64,000 nucleotides of DNA from NCBI GenBank assembly GCA_007570785.1, contig ML660213.1:718093-782092 (forward strand), in the 5' to 3' direction. The position numbers and the translations under genes are program-made. Positions 10,302 through 21,404 of the stretch are shown here, in pieces. Each line of letters opens with the position of its first letter. The stretch's first letter is position 1. The notes under the pieces were generated by a model. The model did no database searches, was not told the origin of the DNA, and saw nothing but the letters and a program-made list of their open reading frames with translations. The stretch comes from Antilocapra americana (taxonomy: Eukaryota; Chordata; Mammalia; Artiodactyla; Antilocapridae).

Positions 10302-11807
10302 TTACAAAAACTCTGAATAGGAAGCTAGAATTTAGCTCTTTTTACTGATGGTCCAGCTGGGCCCTCCAATATCTGATTTAGTATCACACAGATAACCTAC
10401 TCTGAAATGACCTTCAAATAGTACATCCCTAGTTGCTAGGAAATTCAGGATTAATTCTGTGCTTAAAATACCCAGACTGACATCATTATTTAAAATTATA
10501 ATGTTAATAAATAACAAGCAAAATCTTGTGTTTGAGAAAAATTCAGCTGATTGGGATATTGTGTTTCTAAAGCAAGGAGAGTTTAACTTCTGGAAACTGA
10601 AGAAATTTAAAACCAATTCTAGTCCTCAAAATGGTTTCTGTGTAAATCAAATTAGGGCTTGATAATGCAGAAACTTCTTATCGTTCAATGCTATTCCCAA
10701 ACCATCTAATCAATGGAAGCATTGTCAATAGGAATACAATGTGGTTGTCACCTTGCCTTTTAAACTTCGGTCAGATGGCACACTGATGTGAAAGGAATGC
10801 TCATTCTGGAAGCAGTTGATGAAAGGTAGTTGGCATTTTAAGATCTATAGGTAGAAAGTCTTATCTTCAATGCTGCCTCCAGCAGAGGCCAATAATCTTA
10901 AGGAAATGTATCTTTTGAGATAGAATTGTTGATAGTTTATATTACTTCATTGATTTTATCCCCTAAAGTTAGGTAAGTCAGGATTCTTACAGCTCTGTTC
11001 ATCCTATATTTCCACAGCAAAAAATATACACTGTAGGGAAAGATGTGGAGATCTAGGGTAAGATTTCATAAGAATGGAGTCCTGGGACTTCTAGTAATTT
11101 ATTTCTTTGCCATTGAAATCTGCATTAATTTCCTGATGGTTATCAACTAAACCACCACACCAAGGGAATGATCTAAATTTTAAACAGCCACTATTTTATT
11201 CAAAAATATTGATTCTAAGAATAAAAGGTGGTATATTGTTTTACATGTTCAAATTAACCTTGAATATGAAAACTAAACCCAAGTTAGAAAATAATACATG
11301 TAATTACAATCATATCTATATATGCACTCATTTATATCACCCTTACAGGTATTTCAAAGACTAAATCTGCCAAAAATAGACCTTCTGTATCAGAATGAAA
11401 ATTAAACAGCTTTTAATAAAGCTATTATACTCCTCTCTGTATCCTTTTCAGTTTGGTTTTCAAGATGATCTCCTCTACATCTTACTTCAAAATGTATTTT
11501 ATGAAACATATATATAGACATATGGATATATATATATATATATATATAAATGGATAAACTGCTTTTATCCAAGATTTACACAACTTAAAATAAACTCAAT
11601 TTAACAAGAATATCTGTATCAACTGGAAAGTATTTGAATAAAAATAGCATCCTTTAGGAAAAATAGGTATGAAAATAAATGATCCAAAAATAACAATGAT
11701 TCTTTAATAAAATATAGCTTTGAAGCAAAGCCAACATGAACACATAGTATGCATATATATATTTGTACATACACTTTTAGTAGTTAACTACCAAAATTTT
11801 AAAATTA
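10302..11807. other. Unassigned AT-rich sequence
   Basis: About 1.5 kb with no recognised repeat family. It includes a TA-rich microsatellite at 11525-11547. Short frames at 10332-10662 lack any protein resemblance. Confidence 0.6.
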
Positions 11808-11820
11808 ACACACACACACA

Positions 11821-12003
11821 AAGAGTCTGCCTGCAGTGCAGGAGGCCTACATTCGATCCCTGAGTTAGGAGGATCCCTTGGAGGGGGAATGGCTGCCCAC
11901 TCCAGTGTTCTTGCCTGGAGAATTCCATGGATGGAGGAGTTTGTTGGGCTACAGTCCATGGGGTCGCAGAGAATCAGACATGACTGAGAGACTTTCACTC
12001 ACT
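11821..12003 (+). mobile_element. Bov-tA SINE, 5'-truncated
   Basis: Begins inside the head at 'aagagtctgcctgcagtgca', keeps the B box 'cattcgatccctg', then the Bov-A body and 'gactgagagactttcactca' end. A short (AC)n run (11809-11820) precedes it. Confidence 0.88.
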
Positions 12004-12388
12004 CATATGACTCAGAATAGAGTCTTACTTGCAGCTCTGACTTATTACAGCAGAAGGATACAAAGCAAAATCAGCAAGGGGAAAGGCACGTGGACACAGT
12101 CTGGAGGAAACCAAACATCAACTTCCAGGAGCTTTCTCTCAGTTGAGTCACACCGGACACCATTCCACCAGCAGTGAGATCTGACGCTATGTATGAAATG
12201 CTGTCTATCAGGGGCACTCATCAGAAATTCAGTCCTGCTGATCATGTAGTCACCCTCTGCCTAACACATGCCAAAAGTCCCGACTCCTAGAAGGAAAGCA
12301 GGTGCTTAACATAAACCATGTTCTCTGCACAAACAGTTTAGACTCAGCGAGCCACTCGCATCATATAGGGAAAGTTTTATATCAGTGT

Positions 12389-12594
12389 TGTTCAGTCGCT
12401 AAGTCATGTCTGACTGTTTCGCAAACCCATGGACTGTGGCCCACCGGGCTGTTTTGTCCATGGGTTTTCCCAGGCAGGGATGCTGGAGTGGGTTGCCATT
12501 TCCTACTCTAGAGGATCTTCTTGACACAGGGATCAAACCCACATTTCCTGCATTGGCAGGTGGATTCTTTACCACTGAGCCATTGTGACCCCAT
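12389..12594 (-). mobile_element. Bov-tA SINE
   Basis: Reverse-oriented full copy. On the plus strand it opens with 'ttgttcagtcgctaagtcat' and closes with the head complement 'ttctttaccactgagccatt'. Direct repeats atcagtgt at 12381-12388 and 12597-12604 are the target duplication. Confidence 0.9.
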
Positions 12595-12604
12595 ACATCA
12601 GTGT

Positions 12605-13461
12605 AGGGAACAGTTTAGTATTTAAATGCCTAGACAGCAGCCAGCCTTTCAAGCAGGCCTTTCTAAAGCCAGCAGTCTCAGGCCTGCTATGTTAACTCTT
12701 TTCTGTAGAGGCCCCATAAATAGGAGGGTAAAGGGAAGAATGAACTGGAAGTTTTTTTTTTTTTTAATGCTATCATATAACTGATTAGACTCATTACTCA
12801 TGTAAATAGTCTTCCTCATTATTACCTGTGTTACATACAAAAAAGTGACATATTTTCCAATTAAAAAATTATCTAAATAAATAAATAAATAAATAAATAA
12901 AATTAATACTGGAATATAAAAACACAATTTTAATAAAAGTTTTTATAAATAAATAAAAGTTTTGATTTATTAATTTTGGGTAGCTTTCAGCTGCTGATGT
13001 AACAATTTTTGTATATTTTACTTTGTTTCTGAAATAAAAATAAATAATATATAATGAGCCTAAGATTCTGTTCAGTTATTTTACTCATTTGAATGGTTTG
13101 CATACTTACTCTTCCCTTTATCTTTATATTAATATATAAAATACTCACAGTTTCATAGTGCACTGCATTCAAGCTGCGAACACTGGAAATGAATCTCCAG
13201 GATTTACAGCCAATTTCTCAAAGTCATATTACTATTACTATTGTACATCTTCAAAGAAAAATATTTTACCCATCCAGATATTGTAAATGATCATTTTCTT
13301 TTCATTATAGTATTTTCAAAGCAATCTGAAAGAAATTTCTCTTCAGAATAATACCTTTAATTTCCTCTAAAATGTAATTTTTTTTTAAAATTGCTTTTGT
13401 TCATTTCTTGTGTCTAATGAGAATAAGAGTATCCATTCTATTTACCCAGAAGTAATTGATT
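12605..13461. other. Unassigned AT-rich sequence with (AAAT)n
   Basis: No family recognised. A TAAA/AAAT tetranucleotide array runs from about 12870 to 12902, with a T13 run at 12753-12765. Confidence 0.6.
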
Positions 13462-13676
13462 GGGCTTCCCTGGTGGCTCAGTGGTAAAGAATCCACCTAC
13501 CAATGCAGGAGACACAGATTCAGTTCCTGGGTTGGGAAGATTCTCTGGAGAAGGAAATGGTAACCTACTCCAGTATTCTAGCCTGGAAAATCTCATGCAC
13601 AGAGGAGCCTGGTGGGCTACAGTCCATGGGGTTGTAGAGACTGACTCAGACATGAGTGAGTGGCTAAACAACAACA
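13462..13676 (+). mobile_element. Bov-tA SINE
   Basis: Near-complete copy with A-box region 'ccctggtggctcagtggtaa', degenerate B box 'agattcagttcctgg', intact Bov-A body, and a (AAC)n-like tail 'taaacaacaacaaatg'. Low to moderate divergence. Confidence 0.92.
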
Positions 13677-14031
13677 AATGTTTTGGAATAATTGTTCTAC
13701 TATGTATTTTTAAGATGCTTGCCTACACACCTGATATTATTTTATTTATATTTTTCTCCTGAAATCTTAAATATGAAGAAATATAAGCTTTGTGGTGGTA
13801 ACAAGCATCATGTGTTAAATTACCATTAACATGCAAGGTCTACTCTGCATACAATGCAAATCGTAATGCTTATGTTCATAACCCAGTTAAACTGAGAGTT
13901 CTATGAAAAGCACTATATCTGGACATTCTGAAAAAATGCCTAAAGAGTCAGCCAAGATAGTGGCCAAAGGATTTGTGCCATAAATTGAGGATAAATTATT
14001 TGAAGTTTAAATCATGTATTATACAAATCTT

Positions 14032-14240
14032 TTTGCTGTTGTTTACTCACTAGGTCGTGTCCGACTGTTGTGATCCCATGAACTGCAGCCTGCCAGATTC
14101 CTCTGTCCATGGAATTCTCCAGGCAAAAATACTGGAGTGGGTTGCCAGTTCCTTCTCCAGGGCATCTTCCTGACCCAGGGATCAAACCTTTGTCTCCTGC
14201 ATTTGCAGGTGGATTCTATACCACTGAGCTTACCTGGTTC
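14032..14240 (-). mobile_element. Bov-tA SINE
   Basis: Reverse-oriented copy opening 'tgctgttgtttactcactag' and closing 'tctataccactgagcttacc'. The head and Bov-A body are both present. Confidence 0.9.
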
Positions 14241-16617
14241 CCATACCTGGGATTTCTGATTTTTAAAAATCAGAAATTTTTAAATGTATCTTTAATGTTT
14301 TAAAAATATTCTGGTTTATTGGTTAGTTGGTTGATTTGTATACCATCTCTCAGAATTTCAGTATTAAGAGGAATCTACTTTCAGATTTCTCACATATTAA
14401 TCAAATATTATTGAGAAACACATCATAAACAAATATCAAAAGTTATACAAAAGGTATGCTAAGTAATGCAATCCCACTCCCTCCGCCAATCTATTAAAGA
14501 AGGAATAGGTTGAATTAAAAAAAGAAAACTGATAAAAACATAACAGACTTCTGCATTTTAATATGACCCACTTTGCTTTTTAGAATCAGTGCTACTGAAA
14601 TAAGTGAAATAAAATTACACATGTAAGATTTGATTACTGGTGTACCAATACTCCTCCTGGGGTAACAACAAATCTAGGCACTAGACTTCCATTTTATCTT
14701 CCTCTTGAAGTAAATGCTTGTTCTCTGTAGCTAGCTCAGTTTTAATGATAACATAATGATATCTGCTCAAGGTCTCCCTGTTGCCTAAGACTCATGAAAC
14801 TCAGTGTTACTCCTGTCTTAACACACTACACTAGACACAAACAACCGAATTTGCCTGGCAAGACATAAAACACATCTACAGTGTTAGCAGTGCAAGTCTG
14901 TACTCAGAAAGGTATCTTAATGTATTTGCTTGGTTAATGTCTACAGTTATTCATAGAGATAGGTAATTTCTCATTTTTCAAATATGATTTTATCAATAAA
15001 AGGCTTAGAAAATCTGTACTTTTAAAAGCAACTTTAACTTTAAAAGGGATAATTAAATTAAATGTTATTGAGTTATCAATCTTACACCACCTGACTCCCA
15101 CCAAATACCCTCATGGAATAAATCAGAAGACAGATGAAAATGGAGAGTTTCATATGACAAGTTTATCCACTCACAGGTGTTGATGTGCTGTGTTACAACG
15201 GCAACAACTTGGTAATTCATGAGAATTCTCAACCAACTCACCAGATTCAACGGTTCACTGAAGGTTACAGTAAATAATTTCTGAAATTGCATTCATATCA
15301 GAGAATATGCAATAAATAGTAGGTAAGGAAGGAGTGATGAATGTATCTATGAAATAACAGAAATAAAACTTTGAAATATTTTAACCCATGCCTGGGTTGC
15401 AATGAGATGTCACGGAGATTATGCAGAAAATTCAAATAAAAATATTGCAAATTGGGGAACATTAATTCTTTCCCAAAGCTCTACTAAAGCATACAGTTAG
15501 GTAGACAAACAATTAATGGAACATAATAGGGGAGGGAATAAAAATTACTATGTACATATGGTATAATTTTGTGTTTGCTTCTCAAAATATTCTACATAAA
15601 CTGAAGTGTTTTTTTTTCTAATATAAGTATATCTTTCATAAATTTAGGGAATTACAAAAGGAATTTTTTTTGCTTGTCACCCATATTTTATTATCAAACC
15701 TCTTAAATATATAAAGTTTAGTAATAATTTTAATACCACATAGAGGACAAAAATCTATAACCCATCCCAATTTTTTTTCTTAGCCACCTAGGTTCAGACT
15801 TCAACTCAAATGTATACTTTGAACACAAACTAATAAATAGAATTCTATCAGACATCATGACCTAAAATGAATCTTGGTAATCAAGCCCACAGAACCCAAT
15901 CAGAATGCAATAATTCAAGATGTTTTCTTGATGGGCCCTTGGAAAACAACGTGCAGATGTTTGTAGAACAAAATATCATCCATCTTAGATGTTACCCAAA
16001 GTCAATTTACAGATACTGGATCAAACTAGGGAATAACTTTTCACAAGGATTTTAGGCTTCCTTAATTAGCTTTTAAATGTTTGTTCACAAATCATTAACC
16101 ACTTAACAAGAGGCTGAAGGACTATAGGACTTAACATTGAATATATATTCCCACTGAAGAACAATCAGGAATGAGCACAAAACAGACCTGATATTGGCAT
16201 CAGAAAGAAAATACTGGGCACAAAAGTATGGTATACTGGAATTATAAGGGAAATATTAAATCTGATTTTTGTTTCTTTAATAATCACTCTCTTTTCTCAA
16301 TCATGATGTAAAGTATATAGGTATTTTAAGGACTTTAAATCGAATTGTAATTGCCATGACTATAGACCAAAGTTCCAAATGGTTAAAAAAATTTCACCAT
16401 AATCCAATTACTCAATATTTCAGATACTAACACATCTGCAATGGGTTCCTATGAATATCCTTTTCTTTCTTTGAGTAAATATTTATGCTTCTAAGAATTT
16501 GTGAATCAGGATAATAATATTATTCACAGCCAAATTCTTTTAGAATATGAAGGAAAATAATACTTCATTTCCAACTCCATGTATTTGGTTTTTGTTTCAG
16601 AGATCAAAATTTTTCTC
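14241..16617. other. Unassigned AT-rich intergenic sequence
   Basis: About 2.4 kb in which I recognise no repeat family or gene. Short frames (for example 15065-15292 minus and 15867-16055 plus) have no protein resemblance. This is one of the longer repeat-poor stretches. Confidence 0.6.
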
Positions 16618-16732
16618 TTGGAAAAAGGAAGATTCTGTTGAGGAAGGAAGGGAAGAAGGAAGGAAGGGAGGGAGAAGAGAATATAGAGAGGGAGAAAAGA
16701 GGGGAGGGAGGGATGTTGGATGGGAGAAATGT
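16618..16732. repeat. Purine-rich (GGAA/GGGA) low-complexity tract
   Basis: Plus strand is almost pure purine, dominated by GGAAG, GGGAG and GAGA words from 16640 to 16713. Such tracts are typical of degenerate GGAA microsatellites. Confidence 0.9.
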
Positions 16733-16766
16733 TAATAAAAGACAAGTCTGACAACCAGCTTTAGTA

Positions 16767-16967
16767 CAGTCAGCTCGCCATATCTGTGAGTTTAGCATCA
16801 GCAGATTTAACCAGACTCAGATCCTCACTGTTTATGATCCCTGGTTGGTTGAATCCATGCTGTGAAATCCAGGATACCAATGCCCACAGTCACAGGATGT
16901 GAGCATCTGTGGATTTTGGTATCTACAGCAGGTCCTGGAACCAACTCCCAGCAGACACTGGGGGACG
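16767..16967 (-). mobile_element. MER2-like Tigger DNA transposon, internally deleted
   Basis: Ends match the TcMar-Tigger MER2 type: 'cagtcagctcgccatatctg' at the left, 'tggattttggtatctacagc' and 'ggtcctggaaccaactccca' at the right. A TA precedes the left end (16765-16766). The right terminal CTG plus TA is found at 17204-17208, beyond an inserted SINE. The middle of the consensus is missing. Confidence 0.8.
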
Positions 16968-17190
16968 GGGGTTTCCCATGTGGTACTAGTGGTAAAGAGC
17001 TTGCCTTCTAATGCAGGAGATGTGAGAGAGGTGGGTTTGATTTCTGGCTCAGGAAGATCCCTTGGAGAAAGAAATAGTAGCCCACTCCAGTATTCTTGCC
17101 TGGAGAATCCCATGGACAGAGGAGCCTGGCGGGCTATAGTCCATGGGGTAACAAAGAATCACATACGACTGAAGAGTCTTAGCATGCACG
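16968..17190 (+). mobile_element. Bov-tA SINE inserted in MER2
   Basis: A copy with unusual head 'gggggtttcccatgtggtac', a 'gtgggtttgatttctgg' B-box region, and a well-preserved Bov-A body. The flanks cactgggggacg (16956-16967) and cactgtggaatg (17191-17202) are an imperfect target duplication lying within the transposon's end. Confidence 0.85.
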
Positions 17191-17202
17191 CACTGTGGAA
17201 TG

Positions 17203-17208
17203 ACTGTA
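17203..17208 (-). mobile_element. Detached MER2 terminus with TA target
   Basis: actg followed by TA restores the expected terminal bases and TA target of the MER2 copy once the SINE and its duplication are discounted. Too short to stand alone; supported only by the context. Confidence 0.5.
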
Positions 17209-18074
17209 CTAGGAAAGAAAGTATTGAGCAAAACTATGTGTAGTATTTAATCCTTAGCCAAAAGATAAACCAAGCTGGTACATTATGTAAACCATTTGAT
17301 CTAAATGAAGTAAAATCTCAGTTGTTGCTTTGTAAATGTTTTCAACATGTTCATTAAAAGTACAATTACTATATTATAATCCTATTAAGGGTTTGGATAA
17401 AAACTACCCTTTGGACATATTCTTTTCTAAAAATGCTAATGCAAGCCTCAAGTTGAGAATTTTAATATATTGACCTATCGGTTGGTAAATTGCAGGTTAG
17501 CAGAACTGCATATGTTGCAAATCAAATAATTCACAGTACTACCAAGCAATATTCACGTGTATACAACTACTCTAAACACAAAGAGTCAGCCTGCGGTTTC
17601 ATTCATTCCATAAATATTTATTGAGCACACTCTGTGTGACATGGATTGCTCTGGGAACTAGGACTACTGTGCAAAACAAGGCATAGTTTTTAAAGGTAGA
17701 ACACTTACTTGAGTAAATACTTTGCTTTCTGAATTAAGGGGGATTCTTTAACAGAACAAATAAATACATACTAGGGTTGCCTACCCATTTTTTTCTAATT
17801 GTTACCTTTCTAATTAAGGTTTACAATAATGGATATCTTTGTCTTATATCTCTTTCCCTACAATTACAAATGTCTAATTTGGGGCATAGAGGAAAAAATT
17901 GAAACAAGTCTCTTAACATTACACTCAAAACTTTTAAAATAAAGTCATATATATATATATATATACATATATATGCGTATGTGTGTGTGTGTATAAATCT
18001 ATTATTAAGAAAGGGAAATTACATTACCTAACTCAACCCATCCTATGATGATTCATAAAGCTAAACTATTTCAC
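17209..18074. other. Mostly unassigned sequence with TA/TG microsatellite
   Basis: Apart from the ancient fragment at 17590-17700 and a compound (TA)n(TG)n array at 17946-17994, nothing is recognised. Confidence 0.55.
17590..17700 (+). mobile_element. Ancient mammalian repeat fragment
   Basis: 'cattcattccataaatattt' followed by 'attgagcacactctgtgtga' and 'gctctgggaactaggactac' resembles the widespread mammalian 'attcaacaaatatttattga' repeat (ancient L1 3' region or related). The family assignment is uncertain. Confidence 0.4.
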
Positions 18075-18288
18075 TGGACTTACTGTAGCTCAAGTGGTAA
18101 AAAAATCTGCCTATGATGCACGAAACCAGGATTCAATCCCTGGGTCGGAAAGATCCTCTGGAGAAGGGAAAGGCAATCCACTCCAATATTCTTGTCGGGA
18201 GAATTTCATGGACAAAGAAGTCTGACAGGCTACAGTCTGTAGGGTTGCAAAGACTCAGACACAACTGAGTGACTAACATACACACTCA
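18075..18288 (+). mobile_element. Bov-tA SINE
   Basis: Full-length but diverged copy: head 'gacttactgtagctcaagtg', B box 'ggattcaatccctgg', body 'ggcaatccactccaatattc' and end 'acacaactgagtgactaaca'. Confidence 0.88.
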
Positions 18289-18373
18289 ACCACTTCTTAC
18301 ACTATAAAACCTGTACCTACTGCCTTCTCTGTCTCAGTGAATGACAACCCATTCCTGTTTTAGCTCAGACCCA

Positions 18374-18692
18374 TTGGGGCTTCCCTGATAGTTCAGTTGC
18401 TAAAGAATCCACCTGCAATGCAGGTGTCGTGTTTTCCATCCCTGGGTTGGGAAGATCCCCTGGAGAAGGGATAGGCTACCCACTCCAGTATTCTTGGGCT
18501 TTCCTCATGGCTCAGCTGGTAAAGAATCTATCCGCAATGCAGGAGACCTGAATTTGATCCCTGGGTTGGGAAGATCCCCTGGAGAAGGGAAAGGCTACCC
18601 ACTCCAGTTTTGGGCCTGGAGAATTCCATGGACTGTATAGTCTATGGGGTTGGAAAGAGTCTGACAGGAGTAAGCGACTTTCATTTTCACTT
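18374..18692 (+). mobile_element. SINE with two tandem tRNA-like heads
   Basis: Two heads are present. The first at 18377-18495 starts 'ggggcttccctgatagttca' and reaches 'cactccagtattcttgg'. The second at 18496-18692 starts 'gggctttcctcatggctcag' and continues to the body end 'gcgactttcattttcacttt'. A 9-bp duplication tcagaccca (18365-18373 and 18693-18701) brackets the whole unit, so it inserted as one dimeric element rather than two. Confidence 0.88.
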
Positions 18693-18784
18693 TCAGACCC
18701 AAAACTTTGATGTTATCCTTGCATTCTTGCTTTGTCTCAAACATGATCTCTGACTCCTTAAGACAGTCTGTTACCTTGACCATA

Positions 18785-18938
18785 ATAATTATAGTTAACA
18801 CTACTATATGCTAGAAAGTATTCTGAATTCTGTATATACATATATTCACTGCTTTAATCCATGCATAATCTCCCAAGGGTTTTTGCTTTATCATACCCAC
18901 TTAACAGATAAGAAAACCAAGGCACAATGATGTTAAGT
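18785..18938 (-). mobile_element. MIR SINE, left part (split by Bov-tA)
   Basis: On the plus strand it shows the reverse MIR pattern: 'actatatgctagaaagtatt', then 'acccacttaacagataagaa', 'accaaggcacaatgatgtta'. The sequence stops at the SINE and resumes at 19152. Confidence 0.75.
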
Positions 18939-19151
18939 GGCTTCCCTGGTGGCTCAGATGATAAAGCATCTGCCTGCAATATGGAAGACCTGGGTTCGAT
19001 TCCTGGGTTGGGAAGATCCCCTGGAGAAGGAAATGGCACCCCACTCCAGTACTCTTGCCTGGAAAATCCCATGGACAGAGGAGCCTGGTAGGCTACAGCC
19101 CATGGGGTCGCAAAGAGTCGGACACGACTGAGCGACTTTGCTTCACTTCAC
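18939..19151 (+). mobile_element. Young Bov-tA SINE inside a MIR
   Basis: One of the least diverged SINEs here. The A-box region 'ggtggctcagatgataaagc', B box 'gggttcgattcctgg' and the body 'agagtcggacacgactgagc' are near consensus. It splits a MIR, so it is younger than the MIR. The pol III boxes look intact, but activity is not implied. Confidence 0.93.
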
Positions 19152-19235
19152 GTCAACTGCTCTGAGGGCCCCAGTCAGGAGGCAAAGGAGTCAGAGTCCA
19201 GGCTGTTGACTGTGATCAAGATGGCCATATTCACC
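19152..19235 (-). mobile_element. MIR SINE, right part
   Basis: 'tcaactgctctgagggcccc' and 'aaaggagtcagagtccaggc' continue the reverse MIR pattern ('acttgcccaaggtcacacag', 'ggcagagccaggattc' type) where the left part breaks off. Confidence 0.65.
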
Positions 19236-19376
19236 CACTCACCTTGACTGAACTTCACGCAGATTGCTCCTAGACTTAAGGATCCTTCACAGCATTAACT
19301 TTAGAAAACCTGTAATTAGAAAGTACTTCTCTGTCCCTCTGAAATGTAGATAAGTTTTCACTCAGCCTCTTGATAG

Positions 19377-19637
19377 TTTTTATTTTTTAATATACATAGA
19401 TATACTTTATCTATTTTTAACTGAAAGATAATTACAATGTCATGTTGGTTTCTGTCATACATAAACATGAATTAGCCATAGGTATACATATGTCCACTCC
19501 CGGTTGAACTTCCCTTCCACTTCCCATCCCATCTCACGCCTCTAGGTTTTTATATAACCCCAATTAATAGAGTATCATTAAAACATATACACTACCATAT
19601 ACAAAATAGTCAGTGGGAATTTGTTGCCAACTTTTGC
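19377..19637 (-). mobile_element. L1 3' end with probable 5' inversion
   Basis: From 19392 to about 19572 the sequence is antisense L1 3' untranslated region ('aggtatacatatgtccactc', 'cctctaggtttttatataac'), with a T-rich start (the reversed tail). From about 19577 to 19637 the orientation flips: 'acatatacactaccatatac' and 'gtcagtgggaatttgttgcc' are L1 3' region in sense. On the minus strand this is an inverted upstream piece followed by the 3' end, the layout left by twin priming. Confidence 0.6.
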
Positions 19638-19776
19638 AAGTCATGTCTATCTTTCTCAGGGAGCTGGGAGCTGTCCTTTGAGATATAATCACAAAATAAG
19701 AGAGTGTCTTGTCTCCCAGCCTCTGGGAGATAGAAGCGTAACTTCAGGAAGTGTCAATTAATAAACACCAATGGCC

Positions 19777-19905
19777 TGGAAATTCCCAGGCAGTCCAGTG
19801 GTTAGGGCTCAGTGCTCTAAATGCTGGGGCCCCATGGCCCCATCCCTGGTTGGGGAACTAAAATCCCACAAGCTGTATGGTACTTCCAAAAACACAAAAA
19901 CAAAC
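19777..19905 (+). mobile_element. CHR-type (tRNA-Glu) SINE
   Basis: 'cccaggcagtccagtggtta' followed by 'ccatccctggttggggaact' and 'aaaatcccacaagctgtatg', ending in an A-rich ACAAAAACAAACATAAAACC tail. This is the older cetartiodactyl CHR SINE layout, lacking the Bov-A body. Confidence 0.8.
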
Positions 19906-20261
19906 ATAAAACCAAACACGATGGCTGGATCACACTGATCAACTTCCCTCCCCAGAGACTTTTCCACTGGCTTATTCTAGTGCTTAAAAATTCTTGTACC
20001 TTTTTATCTTTTTCAGAAAAACTGAGTTCAATCTCTCTCCACTACTGCAATAGTCTTGAATAATATGTCCTTTGCCTGTTAATTCATCCAGTGCCATTTT
20101 TCTTTGACAGATGGCATGCTATAATTCAAAATATAATCTGAATGCCATCATTCCCTGCCAACCACACTATCACCCCAATCCGAGCCTCCATCATCACTTT
20201 TGGATTATCCTCCTCCAAGTCTTCTTTCTTCCCTTCAGTCTACATTTAATAGCTGAGGTAT

Positions 20262-20462
20262 GTGTGTTAAGTCTCTTCAGTCAAGTTCAACTCTTCGTGA
20301 CCCTATGGACTGTAGCCCACCAGGCTCCTCTGTCCATGGAGATTTTCCAGGCAAGAATACTGGACTGAGTTGACATGCCTTCCTTCAGGGGATCTTCCTG
20401 ACCCAAGGATCGAACCTGCGTCTCTTAGGTCTCCTGCTGGCAGGTTCTTTACCACTAGTGCC
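20262..20462 (-). mobile_element. Bov-tA SINE
   Basis: Reverse-oriented: opens 'tgtgttaagtctcttcagtc', passes 'gactgtagcccaccaggctc' and 'ttccaggcaagaatactgga', and closes with 'ctttaccactagtgccatct'. The head carries an extra GTCTCTTAGGTCTCC duplication-like segment near 20420. Confidence 0.88.
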
Positions 20463-20489
20463 ATCTGGTTAGATTGTGTTAAAAGTTAG

Positions 20490-20960
20490 TCACGTGATTC
20501 CTCTGCTGGAATCTCTATGAAAGATTGAACTCTGGGCCACAATAATCAGTCCTGTATCTATACCCTTTACTATGCACCACTTCTTCCACTAGAGGAAGAC
20601 TGCATATTCCTGCCTCTTGATTTTGGACTTAGCTATGTGACTTGTTTCGGCTAATGAAAAATCAGTGGCTGTAACACAAGCAGAAGCTTGAACTATCTTT
20701 GTGTATTTGAACTAGTCATCATGTACCTTCTAGCCTCACTACTCTCTGAGTCCCAGGAGCATAAGAGATACATAGAGCAGAGCTAGACCTGATGTTTATC
20801 TTGGAAAGAAGCTCAAGTGAGACTAGGTTAGATCAACTGACAACCAGCCACCCACTGATGCATCAGTGAGAAGATATGACAGCTGCTTTAAGCCATTGGA
20901 TTGAGTAATGACTTAGTACACTGAGTTGCTGTGACAGCAGCTGACTGATAAACCCATCAG
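20490..20960 (+). mobile_element. ERVL-MaLR-like LTR (tentative)
   Basis: Resembles MaLR LTRs at 'gatttgggacttagctatgtga' (near 20620), 'ggctaatgaaaaatcagtgg' and near the 3' end 'tttaagccattggattgagt' and 'gacagcagctgactgataaa'. Old and diverged. No internal retroviral sequence. Confidence 0.5.
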
Positions 20961-21004
20961 TGCCCGTTCCCTGTGGCACCCAGATTGAGATGGCACCTGT
21001 GAGG

Positions 21005-21402
21005 TCCTGTCCTGCCCCTTCTAACTTCACCGCCTGTTTACATCTCTGCCACTTGCTTCACCCTATCAACTGATGTCATTGATTCTGTTCAAACAGGAAC
21101 CAACATACTCCTACCTCAGGGATCTGCATTTGCTAATCTCTCTGCTTAAAATTATCTTCCCCAGCTCTGCTCTCTCAAATATTGCCTATCCCTGGGACCT
21201 CCCTTGCCCGGCTTACACAGATTTTACATCCCTAGGGCATGCCTGTTCTGTTTTCACCACATATTTTATTCCTCATCCTTTATACCAATCTAGTACACTT
21301 GCTGCCTTGATTCCCGACTGCCCTTCCATTAGAATAGAAGTTTCACAAATGCAGGTCTATTTTGCTTATTGTTAGTTATATCATAGCACCTAGGATACAG
21401 CA
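21005..21402 (+). mobile_element. L2 LINE 3' end (split by a SINE)
   Basis: Typical L2 3' end text: 'gcccggcttacacagatttt'-type downstream region, 'agaatagaagtttcacaaat', 'gcaggtctattttgcttatt' and 'catagcacctaggatacag'. The expected ending 'ttccatacatattggttata' appears only after the inserted BovB-derived SINE, at 21693. Confidence 0.75.
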
Positions 21403-21404
21403 TT

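Noticed and set aside
18939..19010. Functional tRNA gene
   Set aside because: The tRNA-Glu-like sequence is the head of a Bov-tA SINE followed at once by the Bov-A body, with no mature tRNA 3' end.
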